This document shows, one piece after another, positions 8,590 through 18,606 of a DNA stretch of 64,000 bases (position 1 is the stretch's first letter; every line of letters begins with the position of its first letter). The DNA is from Centrapalus pauciflorus (taxonomy: Eukaryota; Streptophyta; Magnoliopsida; Asterales; Asteraceae). A model generated the notes under the pieces. The model was given only the letters and a program-made list of their open reading frames with translations. It made no database searches and had not been told where the DNA came from. The DNA lies in the NCBI GenBank assembly GCA_020465985.1, contig JAANYP010006668.1, positions 94,965 to 158,964 on the forward strand, given 5' to 3'. A program made the translations under genes and the position numbers.

Positions 8590-11577
8590 ATGGCAGTTCG
8601 CGCTTTTGTCCCGAAGCATAATATGGTCCTTAATCCAGATAATAATATCCCTGAGGCGCAGGGTTTTCGCGAAGTTTTGGACTTCCTAGCTGAGTCTAGG
8701 ATTAGCTATGCTTTGTATCATAACATTCCAATTGTAATTTCGTATGTACGCCAGTTTTATGATCATTTACAGGTGGACTGTACTGTCACCCCGACAGTTA
8801 TCAGAACCAGAATCGCTGGCCAGCCTCTAGTATTCTCAGCAGATATGTTGCGCCAAGTGCTCCAGTTGGGTTCTCAAGAACAAGAAGATGGGCCTATTGA
8901 CTTTCCATTAAGTATTAGGCAGACTGCTTTTCTGAGAATGGGCTACAGTTTAGATGTGACAAAGTCGTCATACATGAAGAGTGGCCTGATTGGGCAATGG
9001 AGATTCTTGGTGCACGTATTCATGGTCTGTTTTGCGCCGAAGAAAGCTGGCTTTGATTACATAGTGTCAAAGATCCAATCTGGAGTTATTGCATTGGTAT
9101 ATAATCGGAAGTTCAGCTTTTCGCAGATGTTCTTCTCGGAGTTCGTTCATCAAATTACGGCTCCAGAAAGGGAACGATTCTTGTTGTACCCAAGGTTCAT
9201 TATGATGCTGATAAGGCATTTCTTGCCAGACTTGCCGCCGTCAAATGATTCTCTGAGTGTTAACATTATGGACAAACGGATTTTCGCTGATTGTTCCTCA
9301 CACCGAGGAAGATTGGCTGTTCCTGTTGCTCGTCCATTGTTCGGAGCTATTGTGGATAGGGATTTTCAAGCCCCGGAAGTTGCCAACTGGGCAGGGGTCG
9401 TTGAGTTTCCACAACAACAACAACAGCAACAACATCAACAGCAACAACAGCCTCGTGCTCGGCCACGTGATCCAAGACGCCGACAAAGACCAGCCGCGAG
9501 TCAAATCCAGGCTTCCAGGCCTTCTACGAGCGAACAACCCCAAGCACAGGAAGCAGGGCCTTCAAGTGCCATTCCTGAATCTGAGCAGATTGCTCAAACC
9601 TTGGAAGAAATATGGGCATCTGGTCCACATGCCAATGAAGATGTTGCAGCAGCATTAGTGGATGAGCTGCTTAGTCCCCCAGTAGATACAGACGATGTAT
9701 TTAGAGATGTCGAGGAATACGAGCCAGAAGGGGCAGATGGCGGATTAACATCCTCGGAATCCGACTCAGAATCCGCGGAAGTTCCGGCAGCTGGAGTTCC
9801 TAATATTCAAATTGGAACTTATGGTTCGAGATTGATTATAAATGAGGGTGGTTCGAGGAGGCGCGTGAACAGGGAATTGGAAGAGTCTGATTTTGAAGAA
9901 GAGGAAGTTCCTCAACTAGTGACAAGGCAACGGGCCAAACGTCACAGGTTCATGCAAGGATCGTCTTCAGCTCCTGTAGATCAACCAGAAAGTCCACAAC
10001 ATCAAGAACCTCAAACCACCACTCCACCACCACCACCACCTCAAGATGAACCGTATATACCATCACCGTTCATTCCTACTCCTATACAGTCCATTCCATC
10101 TGCCTCGACCACATACACTGACAATCAAAGGTTTCTGCAGCTTAAAGCTCGCGTTGACTTCCAGAATGTCCAAATCTTAAGCCTAACCAAGGCGATCGGA
10201 GAAATTCAGACTCATAATGCAAATCTTGATAAAGAAAATGCCGATTTGAAGAAGATTGTGGAGCAAGTCCAGGAAGAGAACGTAGAAATCAAAACTTTTG
10301 TTTGCGATCAGGCGGCTGAGATAAGGTCGATGCGCTCCCTAATTGAGCAGTTAATGAAAAATTTACAGGCTCAGGGGGAGACATCGTGCCGAGATCAGGA
10401 GGTGCAGAGAAGAGATGATCATGAAGGCGATGATCCCGGTGCGAATAAAGAGATTGAGTCTGTAGATTTTCCTGCAGCTCAAGTTACACAAGTTCAGGGG
10501 GAGCCTAGTCAAGGCGAAGGAGAAAGGGGTGAGGCCAGTTCATCTAAACAGCCTACAGACTTTGAGATCAGTGAGATGATTGAAGCGCTCATGGATCTCG
10601 AAGATGATCCACTGGATGTAGGTTTTGATAATGAAGATGAAGAGCTGGAAGAAGGGGAGTTTGTGCCAGGGGAGATAGTAGACTGGCGGTCGGATGATGA
10701 AGTACTTGCTGATGAGGATGATGAAGCTGACGAGATAGTTGTGCAGCAGAATCCTATCACTGATACTTACATGATTGATGGAAATAAAATTGTCGATGCA
10801 GATATAGTTAATGTTGCATTGAATCCTCAGCCATCGACAGAAGAACCTGCAAGAGAGCTAACTAATGAAGAAAAACGAAAGCTATGGTTCAGGGCTGAAG
10901 AGAAAGAAGCAGCAATTAAAAAGACAATGAGAGTTCCAGGTACTGGGAAGCTGTCTGAGCGAATTTTAAGCTGGTTCTTTGACAGAGATCTGCAGCTATT
11001 TATAATAAAGAGAAAAGACGGCCTTCAGTACATGAGGCGAACTTTAAAAGCGTTCAACTCCCTGCCAAAAATCGAAATCACTGCGCTAGCTTGGAAAGAT
11101 CTTATAAACATTGGCAATGATCCCTACGCGAGCGTAATCGAAAGAACCATAAGAAAGGAAGGGAGATCAAGGAAGTTCGAACGTTTGAATCCAAGGGTCG
11201 GGAGAAGAGTAGAGGATCCGTCACGTATTGATCCTCTAACTGGACGACCTTGGATGAGGATTCACTATAAGCCGGCTAGATGTCTTAGGAGGGTTCCTCT
11301 CAAGCCAATGCCACAAAATATTCTGACGAATCTGAAGTGGTGGTATGCTGACACGGAAACTGGGGAAGCGGTTATGGAAGACTTAGAAGAAAATGTTATT
11401 CTTAGAGTCTATGACCCGCTTCACCTGGTAAACCTATCTAAAGAAGATCTGCAGATTTTGTATAATTGTAAGATTTCCAGTGACGCACATATGGATACTG
11501 AGGCTAGTAAGTATGAAAATGTGGTCAAGGTATGCGTCGAGAAAGGTCTGTATGCTGGTAGTGTTTTGAATCAATAA
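8590..11577 (+). CDS. E1 aORF: large additional protein (995 aa)
   Basis: Uninterrupted frame between pol and the 3' LTR. The ATG at 8590 is preferred because it follows an acceptor-like GTGCAG and opens the conserved domain. Residues 1-240 form a globular domain with WRFLVHV, C-x2-PKK-x-G, FSQMFF and FLLYPRF, also present in the Y2 aORF (30806-28068) and in weaker form in X2. A poly-Gln and Arg/Pro linker follows (about 274-305), then an acidic disordered region, a coiled coil (about 513-597), another acidic region (about 661-719) and a C-terminal globular domain (about 754-995). I see no signal peptide or membrane helix, so an envelope role is not supported. Function unknown; a structural or regulatory accessory protein is a guess. 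Confidence 0.85.
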   Translation: MAVRAFVPKHNMVLNPDNNIPEAQGFREVLDFLAESRISYALYHNIPIVISYVRQFYDHLQVDCTVTPTVIRTRIAGQPLVFSADMLRQVLQLGSQEQEDGPIDFPLSIRQTAFLRMGYSLDVTKSSYMKSGLIGQWRFLVHVFMVCFAPKKAGFDYIVSKIQSGVIALVYNRKFSFSQMFFSEFVHQITAPERERFLLYPRFIMMLIRHFLPDLPPSNDSLSVNIMDKRIFADCSSHRGRLAVPVARPLFGAIVDRDFQAPEVANWAGVVEFPQQQQQQQHQQQQQPRARPRDPRRRQRPAASQIQASRPSTSEQPQAQEAGPSSAIPESEQIAQTLEEIWASGPHANEDVAAALVDELLSPPVDTDDVFRDVEEYEPEGADGGLTSSESDSESAEVPAAGVPNIQIGTYGSRLIINEGGSRRRVNRELEESDFEEEEVPQLVTRQRAKRHRFMQGSSSAPVDQPESPQHQEPQTTTPPPPPPQDEPYIPSPFIPTPIQSIPSASTTYTDNQRFLQLKARVDFQNVQILSLTKAIGEIQTHNANLDKENADLKKIVEQVQEENVEIKTFVCDQAAEIRSMRSLIEQLMKNLQAQGETSCRDQEVQRRDDHEGDDPGANKEIESVDFPAAQVTQVQGEPSQGEGERGEASSSKQPTDFEISEMIEALMDLEDDPLDVGFDNEDEELEEGEFVPGEIVDWRSDDEVLADEDDEADEIVVQQNPITDTYMIDGNKIVDADIVNVALNPQPSTEEPARELTNEEKRKLWFRAEEKEAAIKKTMRVPGTGKLSERILSWFFDRDLQLFIIKRKDGLQYMRRTLKAFNSLPKIEITALAWKDLINIGNDPYASVIERTIRKEGRSRKFERLNPRVGRRVEDPSRIDPLTGRPWMRIHYKPARCLRRVPLKPMPQNILTNLKWWYADTETGEAVMEDLEENVILRVYDPLHLVNLSKEDLQILYNCKISSDAHMDTEASKYENVVKVCVEKGLYAGSVLNQ

Positions 11578-11626
11578 ATAAACCAAGTTCTTAAATCAAA
11601 TGTGTGAATTATTAGAAGCTATCGTC

Positions 11627-11635
11627 AAGGGGGAG
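11627..11635 (+). other. E1 polypurine tract
   Basis: AAGGGGGAG two bases before the 3' LTR. This is the plus-strand primer site, and it fits the LTR start assigned at 11638. Confidence 0.9.
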
Positions 11636-11637
11636 TC

Positions 11638-12282
11638 TGTTGGTACATCCCGTGTGACGATAGCAGTCTAAGTGGTCTTACATTGTGATTTAGCATGTGT
11701 TTGCTATAAATATATTATATATGATTGATGCTTATTAGTGTTTGTATGTTTGAACTTGATGTAACGTATTACAAGAAGTTCAAACATAAAGTTCAAAGAT
11801 AAAATCAATCATAAGGTAATATCATAAGTTTTATCACTTAAGAGTTTAAGTATTTTGGCTAGATTCGAATTACTTAAGGGAATACATTCGAATCTGAGAT
11901 AGATTCGAATGAGACCTTAGATTCGAATGGGCTAGATTCGAGACTGTCAATATGGACAGACTCGAATGGGCCTTGGGCCAGATTCGAGCTTGGCCCACAA
12001 CAGACTCGAATCAGGGTCTATAATTAGGGATAGACTCGAATAATTAGAGGACTTTTTGCAGAATTCGTGAGGAATTAAGCAAGAGGCGATCTCGAGTTTA
12101 TCAGCTAGGTGAGTGCCGTTTCGGAGAGAATTAGTTCGTAGGATCGTTCGTGTGTCGTTCGTTCAGCGTCTAATAGTCTCCGTGTTCCGTTGGTTGAGAG
12201 TTGTCCGTCTAACCGTCAACGAGGATTCCGCACTCGTTCACGGATCCACGTCTAGATAGATCTTGCAGTCGTAGACCTTACA
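11638..12282 (+). repeat. E1 3' LTR
   Basis: Begins TGTTGG and ends CTTACA. It differs from the 5' LTR by C for T near the start, one deleted T, and two substitutions near the end (by-eye count). It is followed by the AACAG duplication and then by copia-Y1 gag. Confidence 0.95.
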
Positions 12283-12287
12283 AACAG

Positions 12288-13079
12288 TCCATCATTTGCA
12301 ACAAAAGCTTCATAATGAACTTCAGTAGAAATACCATCAGCACCTGAAAAGGAATCACAGCAGTTTGATTTATCAGTTAATGCTGATGATAGCAGAGCAG
12401 TGTTATGATTGTAAGAAAAGGATTTCTTTTTATTTTCAATCTCAGTTTCAAACACTCTCAGACTGTTGTAAAGGTCATCCAACTCTATTTCATCAAGAGT
12501 GTCTCTTGTTCTCCATTGGGCAGCATAGACTGTCCACTCTTCACCAAGTGATCTAAGGAATTTTCTGTTTACTTCATCTTGATCCAAGCTGACTTTGGTA
12601 GTCTCCAATTCACCTATCAGCTTATTAAACCTGTCAAAAATTTGAGTACGGTTTTCATTCTTGCCACCAGAAAAGTTTTCGTACTGCTATTTTAGAAGAT
12701 CTTTTTGATTCCTTTTGGTGCTAGCATTGCCAGCAAATCTTTTCTCTAAAGCAATCCAAAGAGAATGAGCAGTAGAGAACTTTTTAAACTGGTGTTGATA
12801 AGCATTAGGAATGGCTATCTGTAAGAGAGTAAGAGCTTTCACTTCATTCATTCTAGCCTTTCTTTCAAGTTCAGTCTATGGAGGTGTTTTTATGGGCTTG
12901 CCCTCAACATCTAGTTCAGGATCAACTACAGGAGGATATTTAACAGCTTCACATATGGCATAATCAATAAATTGAATGTTCTGTTGAATCCTGAGTTTCC
13001 ACATCTCGAACTCAGTGGGTTTGAGCATAGGTACTTTGAGTCCTTGCCCAGATCCACTACTGCTATTTTCAAATTCCAT
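12288..13079 (-). pseudogene. gag: Copia-Y1 gag, N-terminal part
   Basis: Starts at the ATG at 13079 (MEFENSSSGSGQG...) and runs left to the E1 insertion. It covers the Gag N-terminus (about 67 residues to a stop at 12876-12878) and the UBN2-like core (ELETTKVSLDQDEVNRKFL region, 12608 down). At least two nonsense codons are present. The start is supported by the PBS and LTR just to the right. Continues at 1-521. Confidence 0.85.
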
Positions 13080-13139
13080 TGAAGAAAAATAAAAATTTTA
13101 AAAGAAAGCTTCTGACTTTAATAACAAAGAAAAACCTGT

Positions 13140-13152
13140 GGCTCTGATACCA
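13140..13152 (-). other. Copia-Y1 primer binding site
   Basis: Read on the minus strand: TGGTATCAGAGCC, two bases from the LTR at 13155. Identical to the E1 PBS. Confidence 0.92.
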
Positions 13153-13154
13153 CT

Positions 13155-13799
13155 TGTCAGGATCAAAATCACCACCTAAGATTAACTGGTTTGAATAAAT
13201 CAGAGTATAAAACCAATAACCTTGTATTGAATGAAAGTCTAATTAAGAAGTTTGCGGAATAACACTTAATTTTTTAAGAAAAGCTTTCAGAACAAATAAC
13301 ACATAATTATAATAAAAAATCAAATCTTTTGTATTGCCAAACTCACTGATTACAATCACCTCTAATCTGTTTGATTAGACGAAGAACACAAACTGTTCTT
13401 AGCGTTTTACAACCTTAGAGGCTTGAGAAAACTTAATCAGAAAGCAATTACGATTGAATCAAATCTTGTACGTGCAGACTTACAAATAGAAAAACCTATT
13501 CTATCTATATATAAAGCCTTCTGATTTGTTTCCTTGAGGAACTCTGATTTCTCTGGTAGTAGATATGTTTGAATCTTCAAATATAAATTTCTTCCTGAAT
13601 TTCAACACTTTCTGTTTGTTAAACTGTTGAGCAGCTTGAACTTGAGCAGCTTGAACGTTTGAACTGGCAGCTTGAACTTTTGAACTAGCAGCTCGAACTT
13701 ACTCAACTAACAGCTTGAACTTTGTAATTACACAGAAAATCTACTAACAGTTTGAGAAATCTAACTAACAGCTTGACATACTTAGAATATTTCCCAACA
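13155..13799 (-). repeat. Copia-Y1 5' LTR
   Basis: Minus-strand LTR, 645 bp, starting TGTTGGG at 13799 and ending CCTGACA at 13155. It contains a cluster of GTTCAAGCTG-type motifs (13630-13780) and a TATATATAG box near 13505. Copies are at 27335-27990 and 56759-57420. Its right edge abuts copia-X1 pol, showing insertion into X1; the matching left edge is outside the window. Confidence 0.92.
13630..13780 (-). repeat. GTTCAAGCTG motif cluster, copia-Y LTR
   Basis: Seven or so copies of GTTCAAGCTG and close variants, each followed by a CAGTTC or TAGTT segment. The cluster is in all three Y LTRs and, in shorter form, in the Y2 spacer upstream of the aORF (31030-31090). Confidence 0.8.
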
Positions 13800-14458
13800 C
13801 TGCATCATTTTCATCTCCAACTGGTCCTGTTGAACAGCTTTCAAGATTTCCAGACACACTTTTATCTTGAGCATGTTCATCTGTTATACATGACTCTCCA
13901 TTTTGGAACACATCAGTAGAAGATCCAGGGAAATCAGCATTGATTGGTTCAAGACATGGTGTATTAATTATGTCAGTACACTCATTCACACAGGGTGTAT
14001 CAACATTACAGCATCATGTCTATTGTGGTAACAGGTTCCACTCTGTGTGTAGTGGAAGCTTTTGAGTCCTTTTCTTCATTGATGGAATGCATGAGATCAT
14101 CAAAGCTGAGTTCTCCTAAAACTAATTCAGAAATAGCTTTGGTGGAAGCACTCCTAGACTCCTCAAAGGTGACATTGATAGATTCATCTATCACCTTTCT
14201 TTTGTAGTTGTATACTCTGTAGGCTTTAGAGATAGTAGAATATCCAACAAACACACCTTCATCAGCTTTGGGTTCAAATTTTTCCAGCTGGTCTCTCTGA
14301 TTCAGAATGAAGCAGGGGTCTCCAAACACATGGAAATAACTAATATTTAGCCTTCCCCTTTTTGATTAACTCATAGAGAGTCTTGTTGAACCTTTTCACC
14401 ACTAAGGATCTGTTTTGAGTGAAGTTGTGTTGACAGCTTCATCCCAAAATGATGAAGG
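13800..14458 (-). pseudogene. pol: Copia-X1 integrase C-terminus and linker
   Basis: Decayed region between integrase core and RT. It shows FGDPCFILNQRDQLEKFEPKADEGVFVGYS (in two parts, from 14329), then an acidic Ser-rich linker. Integrase motifs that normally precede it are broken by frameshifts near 14330-14460. It is cut at 13799 by copia-Y1, so RT and RNase H of X1 lie left of the window. Confidence 0.8.
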
Positions 14459-15365
14459 TTAACCTGATGCACACAACACGGTTCTGGCAGCTTCAATGAG
14501 AATTCTATTTCTCCTTTCAGCAACTCCATTTTGTTGTGGAGTTCTTACAGCTGAAAAGTTTTGTGAGATCCCTGTTTCTTCACAGAAGTCCTCAAGCATA
14601 CTGTTTCTGAGGTTAGTATCATGATCACTTCTAAGCTGCTTAACTTGAGCAGAGTTCAGCAACTCCATCCTTTTGATAAACCCAATAATTTTTCTAGCAG
14701 CCTCTCCTTTGCTCTTCAAAAAGATCACCCATGTAAACCTAGAGAACTCATCAACCATTACTAGAGTGTATCTTCTACCTCCTAGACTTGGGACACTGAC
14801 TGGTCCAAACAAGTCCATGTGGATTAAGAAGACAGGAGTATCAATAGAAAAATTATGCTTGAATTTAAAAGATGTTTTTCTCTGCTTGCCTTTCTCACAA
14901 GCTGTGCAGAGTTTATCCTTAACAAAGGTTATAGAAGGCAAACCTGTTACCAACTCTTTCTTATAGAGTTTGTTGATATGCTTGAAGTTCAGGTGTGATA
15001 GCATTTTGTGCCATAAACAGTTGTGGGATCAGCAGATTTCATGTCCACAACATATACACCTTTCTTCCTTTGTGCACACAACACAACTTTGCCTTGGGAA
15101 TCCAATATGTAACCCAGGTGCTCATCAAAATTAACCTTGTAGCCAGCATCACACAGTTGACTTATGCTTACAAGACTGTGTTTCAGCCCAGACACATAGG
15201 CTACTCTTTTGAATATAGCAGCACCAGCTTGAAGGGTTCCATGTCCTTCTGTGGATCCCTGAACATTGTCACCAAAGGTGACTTTTGGCCCTTTTTCAGG
15301 CCCGAGATCACTGAGCAGATCCTTGTAACCTGTCATGTGGCCTGAGCAGTCGCTGTCCCAGTACC
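14459..15365 (-). pseudogene. pol: Copia-X1 protease and integrase core
   Basis: The protease site reads DSDCSGHMTG near 15340 (Gly of DSG changed to Asp). The pre-integrase finger (LSHLNFKH, CTACEKGKQ) and integrase core follow, with HMDLFGP, RSDHDT (normally RSDNGT) and NGVAERRNR. Two frames overlap near 14990-15004, so the ORF is frameshifted. The nearest relative is X2 at 40071-41175. Confidence 0.85.
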
Positions 15366-15420
15366 AAACTTGGGATGGTTGTTTAACCTGCAGGGTGTGA
15401 TGGAAAAATATTAGTTATTT

Positions 15421-16787
15421 TTAGGGGAAATCATCATAGGGATGAGTTCTTCTTCTTTCATTTGTTGATGGACCATTAAGATCAACACTAATATAACCTA
15501 TTTCGATTGTATCAGCTTGGATACTATCCTCATTAACCATGTTACTTCCAACACTACTGGGTTTTGCAATGTTGGAACTAGCAGTGTCAGCCGGCCTCAT
15601 GTCCTCAGATTCAGGACAGTCTTTGGCCATATGTGTCTTCTTTCCACAATTATAACATTTACTCTTTTTGGACTTTTTGGAAGAAGTACTTCCAGAAACA
15701 CATTCTGGAACATTTTTGTTGAACTTCTCAGCAGGTTTAGTAAACTTATTACTTATTTTAGAAGAGTCAACAGTTTGAGTAGAAGGCACAATAGCAACAA
15801 CTTTACATGTATCCTCTTTCCTCTTTTTAGGAGGACATATATCAAATATAGGAACTTTCATTGGCTTTTGACCTTCCACAGGTTTGAGAAACTTATTCCC
15901 AACTTTCTCAGTTTGAGCACTGGCTTTGCCTTTACCTTACTGAGATGTGATAGATGTTTCCTATCAACATAATCACTGCTTTTGGTTTTGAAAGACTTAC
16001 CTTCATTTATAGCCAATTTTCCACCATGATTTGAAAACTTATTTGAAATCACAGCAGATTTACTTTCAACATGAGACTTACCTTTGTTGAAAGCAGGCTG
16101 CTTACCTTTTGAAAACTTTTTCTCAAAATGTTTAGCATCAAAAGGATTAACAGGTCTCTTACCATCAGCTTTAGACCCAAAACCTGTCTTTTTAACAGGT
16201 TTAGTGTCCAAAGCTGCAGCTTGAACTTGTTTTCCTTTCTCTTGCTTGAGTGAACCAGCTGAGCACTTAGCAGACTGATTTGATCGAGAACACATTCCAT
16301 CATTAGTTTTTAAAGCTTTTTCATCCAAGCTGTCAGTGTTTTGAGTCGTGACAAACCTATTTGTTGAGACTAGCTTACCATTTACTTTCTAAATGAAAGT
16401 ACTTGGAAGCTCACCAAGAGTGGATAAGTCTTTTTCCAGATTATTTATCTCAACAATTGAAGCTGCTTTGTTAAGATCCCCTTCAAGAGAGGCTTGGATT
16501 TGAGCAGGAATCTATTGACTGATACAATGATTGACTTTTTATGCAGATTGGCACCAAGAGTCAACAGTCTTTTGAAGCTTGGCATGTTTTGTGTCTGTTT
16601 CTTTCTTTTCTTCTAATAAAATGGAATTGATGTGTTTTAATTCATCAAGTTCAGTTTCCAACTTATGGAAGCTGTCCAGTTTACTAGTTTTTATTTGAAG
16701 ATCAGTTTTCAGCTTGGAGATTTCAGACAACAAAACATTATGCTTCTCAATAGCAGCTTTTAGATCAACAAGCAAGTATTTAAACAT
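15421..16787 (-). pseudogene. gag: Copia-X1 gag, middle and C-terminal part
   Basis: Three frames in succession. The first is a coiled coil (16787-16539, Leu/Lys/Glu heptads). A Lys/Ser-rich region follows (16328-15858), and then a C-terminal segment with a CCHC knuckle CYNCGKKTHMAKDC at about 15617-15658. It has the same order as E1 Gag after its first knuckle. Frameshifts near 16500 and 15870 break it. Confidence 0.8.
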
Positions 16788-16826
16788 ACCTTTGATGGTA
16801 CCTGAGTTTCTTAAGATAGTATAAAA

Positions 16827-17421
16827 TTAATTCCATTCTTCAGGCAGAATGTCCAAAAACTTGTATACCAGAGTTAATCTGTCCTTGGTGATCCCAACAG
16901 CTTTGAGATCATTGATTAGAGCAGTGAATCTGGTATAGGTTTCAGTGAGAGACTCCTTTGGCTTTGCAAAGAAGAGTTCATACTGACTAACAAGATTGTT
17001 GATCCTGTTATCTAGTGTGATAGTGGGACCATCATAGACGGTACACAAAGTGTCCCACATCTCCTTTACAATCTTCATTTTCTCAACTTGTTTGAACACA
17101 TCATCACGAAGAGAAATAACCAGGTTGTTCCTGGCCTTTGCAACAAGAGCAACCAGCCTTTTATATTCATCAGACCATTGAGCTTTTGCCTTTTCAATGG
17201 TTCTGATCTCAGGAGCAGCTCCTTCAACAGCAGGAGTGATATAACAGAAGTTGACACATAGGGACCTTCCGTTACTATCTCTGGAAGTTGTACATCCAGA
17301 TTCTCTAAGTAGAGCATCATTCTGCACTTCCAACCAGAGAAATTCTGATGATTGAACTTGGGGGTTTTGCCATTGAACCATTGTCATCGTAAGAGGAAGA
17401 GCTGGCAGCATTGTTGTCCAT
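16827..17421 (-). pseudogene. gag: Copia-X1 gag, N-terminal part
   Basis: Starts at the ATG at 17421, as in X2 (43964) and its duplicate (49225). It has the PKFNHQNFSGWKCRM-type N-terminus in a shifted frame, then the core EMWDTLCTVYDGPTITLDNR and an RFTALINDLKAVGI segment. The frame changes within the first 40 codons and again near 17250. Confidence 0.85.
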
Positions 17422-17470
17422 GGGGAAATAGGGAGAATGAGAGATCTAAAGTTAACACACACTCTACCTT

Positions 17471-17481
17471 CTTTGATACCA
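17471..17481 (-). other. Copia-X1 primer binding site (mutated)
   Basis: On the minus strand TGGTATCAAAG, one change from TGGTATCAGAG, two bases from the X LTR. The X2 copy at 44016-44027 is unmutated. Confidence 0.85.
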
Positions 17482-17483
17482 GT

Positions 17484-18521
17484 TGTAGGTCCCAAAAGGT
17501 TTCCCTAGTATGTTGTTCTAAGTTGTAGAAGGGGGGGGGGGGGGTGAATACAGCTAATTAAAAGTCAACACACTTTTCTCAATGTTTGTGTATATTATCA
17601 ACAAGTTTTAATTACATACAAGCTTGAACTACGGAATGGTTCAAGCTGAGATGATAGATACAACATATGTTTAACTAATCTAAGACACACTCAGACTAGG
17701 TACAATGAATACACTCACTAAGATGAACTCACTGTTTACAAGACACAGATGGTCAGCTTGAATAAAAACAGCTTGGACACACGTTACTGTTTTATTCAAG
17801 TAGACTTGCATGCATGAAAAACTCACTTCTATGCACGATCTGAATTTCTCACATTCCTTAGAAGCTTCACTTTATACTCTCACTGAGAATCTCCTTGAAG
17901 CTTCCTCATTGGACAAGGAGATAGTGGGATGTCTTTCCAAAAAGACAAAACAACTTTTCTGCACATTCTGATAAAGCAGACTTGTCTTTACATGGCAGAA
18001 TCTTTGTCTTTTCCTTTTTGTCTCTGTTGCAGAAGGCTTTAACCAAAATAGGAATGTCAACTCTGAACCTTTCATCTTTTGTGCATGCCATCTTGATATA
18101 AGACATGGTCTGTCACCCATTTCAAATATCCATTTTGTATTCATGTAACAGAACAGCGTAGGCAAACTTTTGCAGCTTCTGTTTTCCACTTTGTCTTCGA
18201 CTTTGTAAATTGATCTTGTAGTCCAAAACAATAAATGAGGACTTGGAAACATATTCCATAAAGTGTTTAGCCTGTTCACAAAGAACAGGTTCTGTTCACA
18301 AGGAACAGAACACTTAGTATTTGTCCAAGCTACTCAACAGGATAGAGCAGCGTAGACAGTTTATGTCCAGCCTGCTTAACAAAACAGAACAGCTTGGACA
18401 ATCTGCCATAGTTGCAACAAATGCAACCGGGTAAACAACTTTGACTAATATTGCAAATCACTTGTCAAGCTTCAATAAGGCATTAACAGGCCTTAAATTA
18501 TACATTCAAGTGCATCAAACA
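17484..18521 (-). repeat. Copia-X LTR shared by X1 and X2
   Basis: About 1038 bp on the minus strand, TGTTTGATGC...CCTACA. It is flanked on the left by the X1 PBS and gag and on the right by a polypurine tract (18535-18544) belonging to X2, so it serves as 5' LTR of X1 and 3' LTR of X2. It has a TATAAAG box on the minus strand at 17870-17876, a G14 run at 17531-17544 and AACCTGTTC-type motifs near 18260-18310. The right boundary is my best TG/CA choice, accurate to about 15 bp. Confidence 0.8.
17870..17876 (-). promoter_or_regulatory. Candidate TATA box, copia-X LTR
   Basis: On the minus strand TATAAAG, about 650 bp into the LTR and about 385 bp before its end, a normal place for a U3/R boundary. 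Confidence 0.4.
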
Positions 18522-18534
18522 TGTTTGATTAAAA

Positions 18535-18544
18535 ATCTCCCCCT
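18535..18544 (-). other. Polypurine tract of X2
   Basis: On the minus strand AGGGGGAGAT, on the outer side of the X LTR. A tract here shows that an X body once ran in from the right. Confidence 0.85.
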
Positions 18545-18606
18545 AAGATGTAGAACAGGTTTGACTGAGGTCTTTTTGTATCTAACAGTTAGACAGGGAT
18601 ACCACT
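18545..18606 (-). pseudogene. Copia-X2 3' tail, left piece
   Basis: Sixty-two bases of X2 sequence upstream of its polypurine tract, with the GAACAGGT motif. The last five bases (CCACT, 18602-18606) are the gypsy A target duplication, and the piece continues at 27076-27334. Confidence 0.75.

Larger units (their letters stand above)
527..12282 (+). mobile_element. E1: young Ty1-copia retrotransposon with extra 3' ORF
   Basis: Complete element bounded by LTRs 527-1172 and 11638-12282 and by a 5-bp target duplication AACAG (522-526 and 12283-12287). Order: LTR, PBS, leader, gag, broken pol (protease, integrase, RT without RNase H), about 1 kb spacer, aORF, polypurine tract, LTR. By eye the LTRs differ by three substitutions and one 1-bp indel over about 645 bp, so the insertion is recent. 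It is inserted in the gag of an opposite-strand copia-Y element. Gag and aORF are uninterrupted while pol is not. Its Gag shares the DDLEEMDLKWQ segment with copia-Y, so the host element is a relative. Confidence 0.95.

Noticed and set aside
9257..9658. Plus-strand ORF overlapping the aORF
   Set aside because: Shadow frame of the CAA-rich and conserved aORF sequence; no domain.
10509..10760. Ser-rich minus-strand ORF
   Set aside because: Antisense of the Asp/Glu-rich aORF linker; composition is an artefact.
8590..11577. aORF as a retroviral envelope gene
   Set aside because: Position between pol and 3' LTR fits, but no signal peptide, membrane helix or glycoprotein features are visible. The protein is acidic with coiled coil and poly-Gln.
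13140..13152. tRNA gene fragment
   Set aside because: The tRNA-complementary sequence is explained as a primer binding site next to an LTR; no cloverleaf around it.
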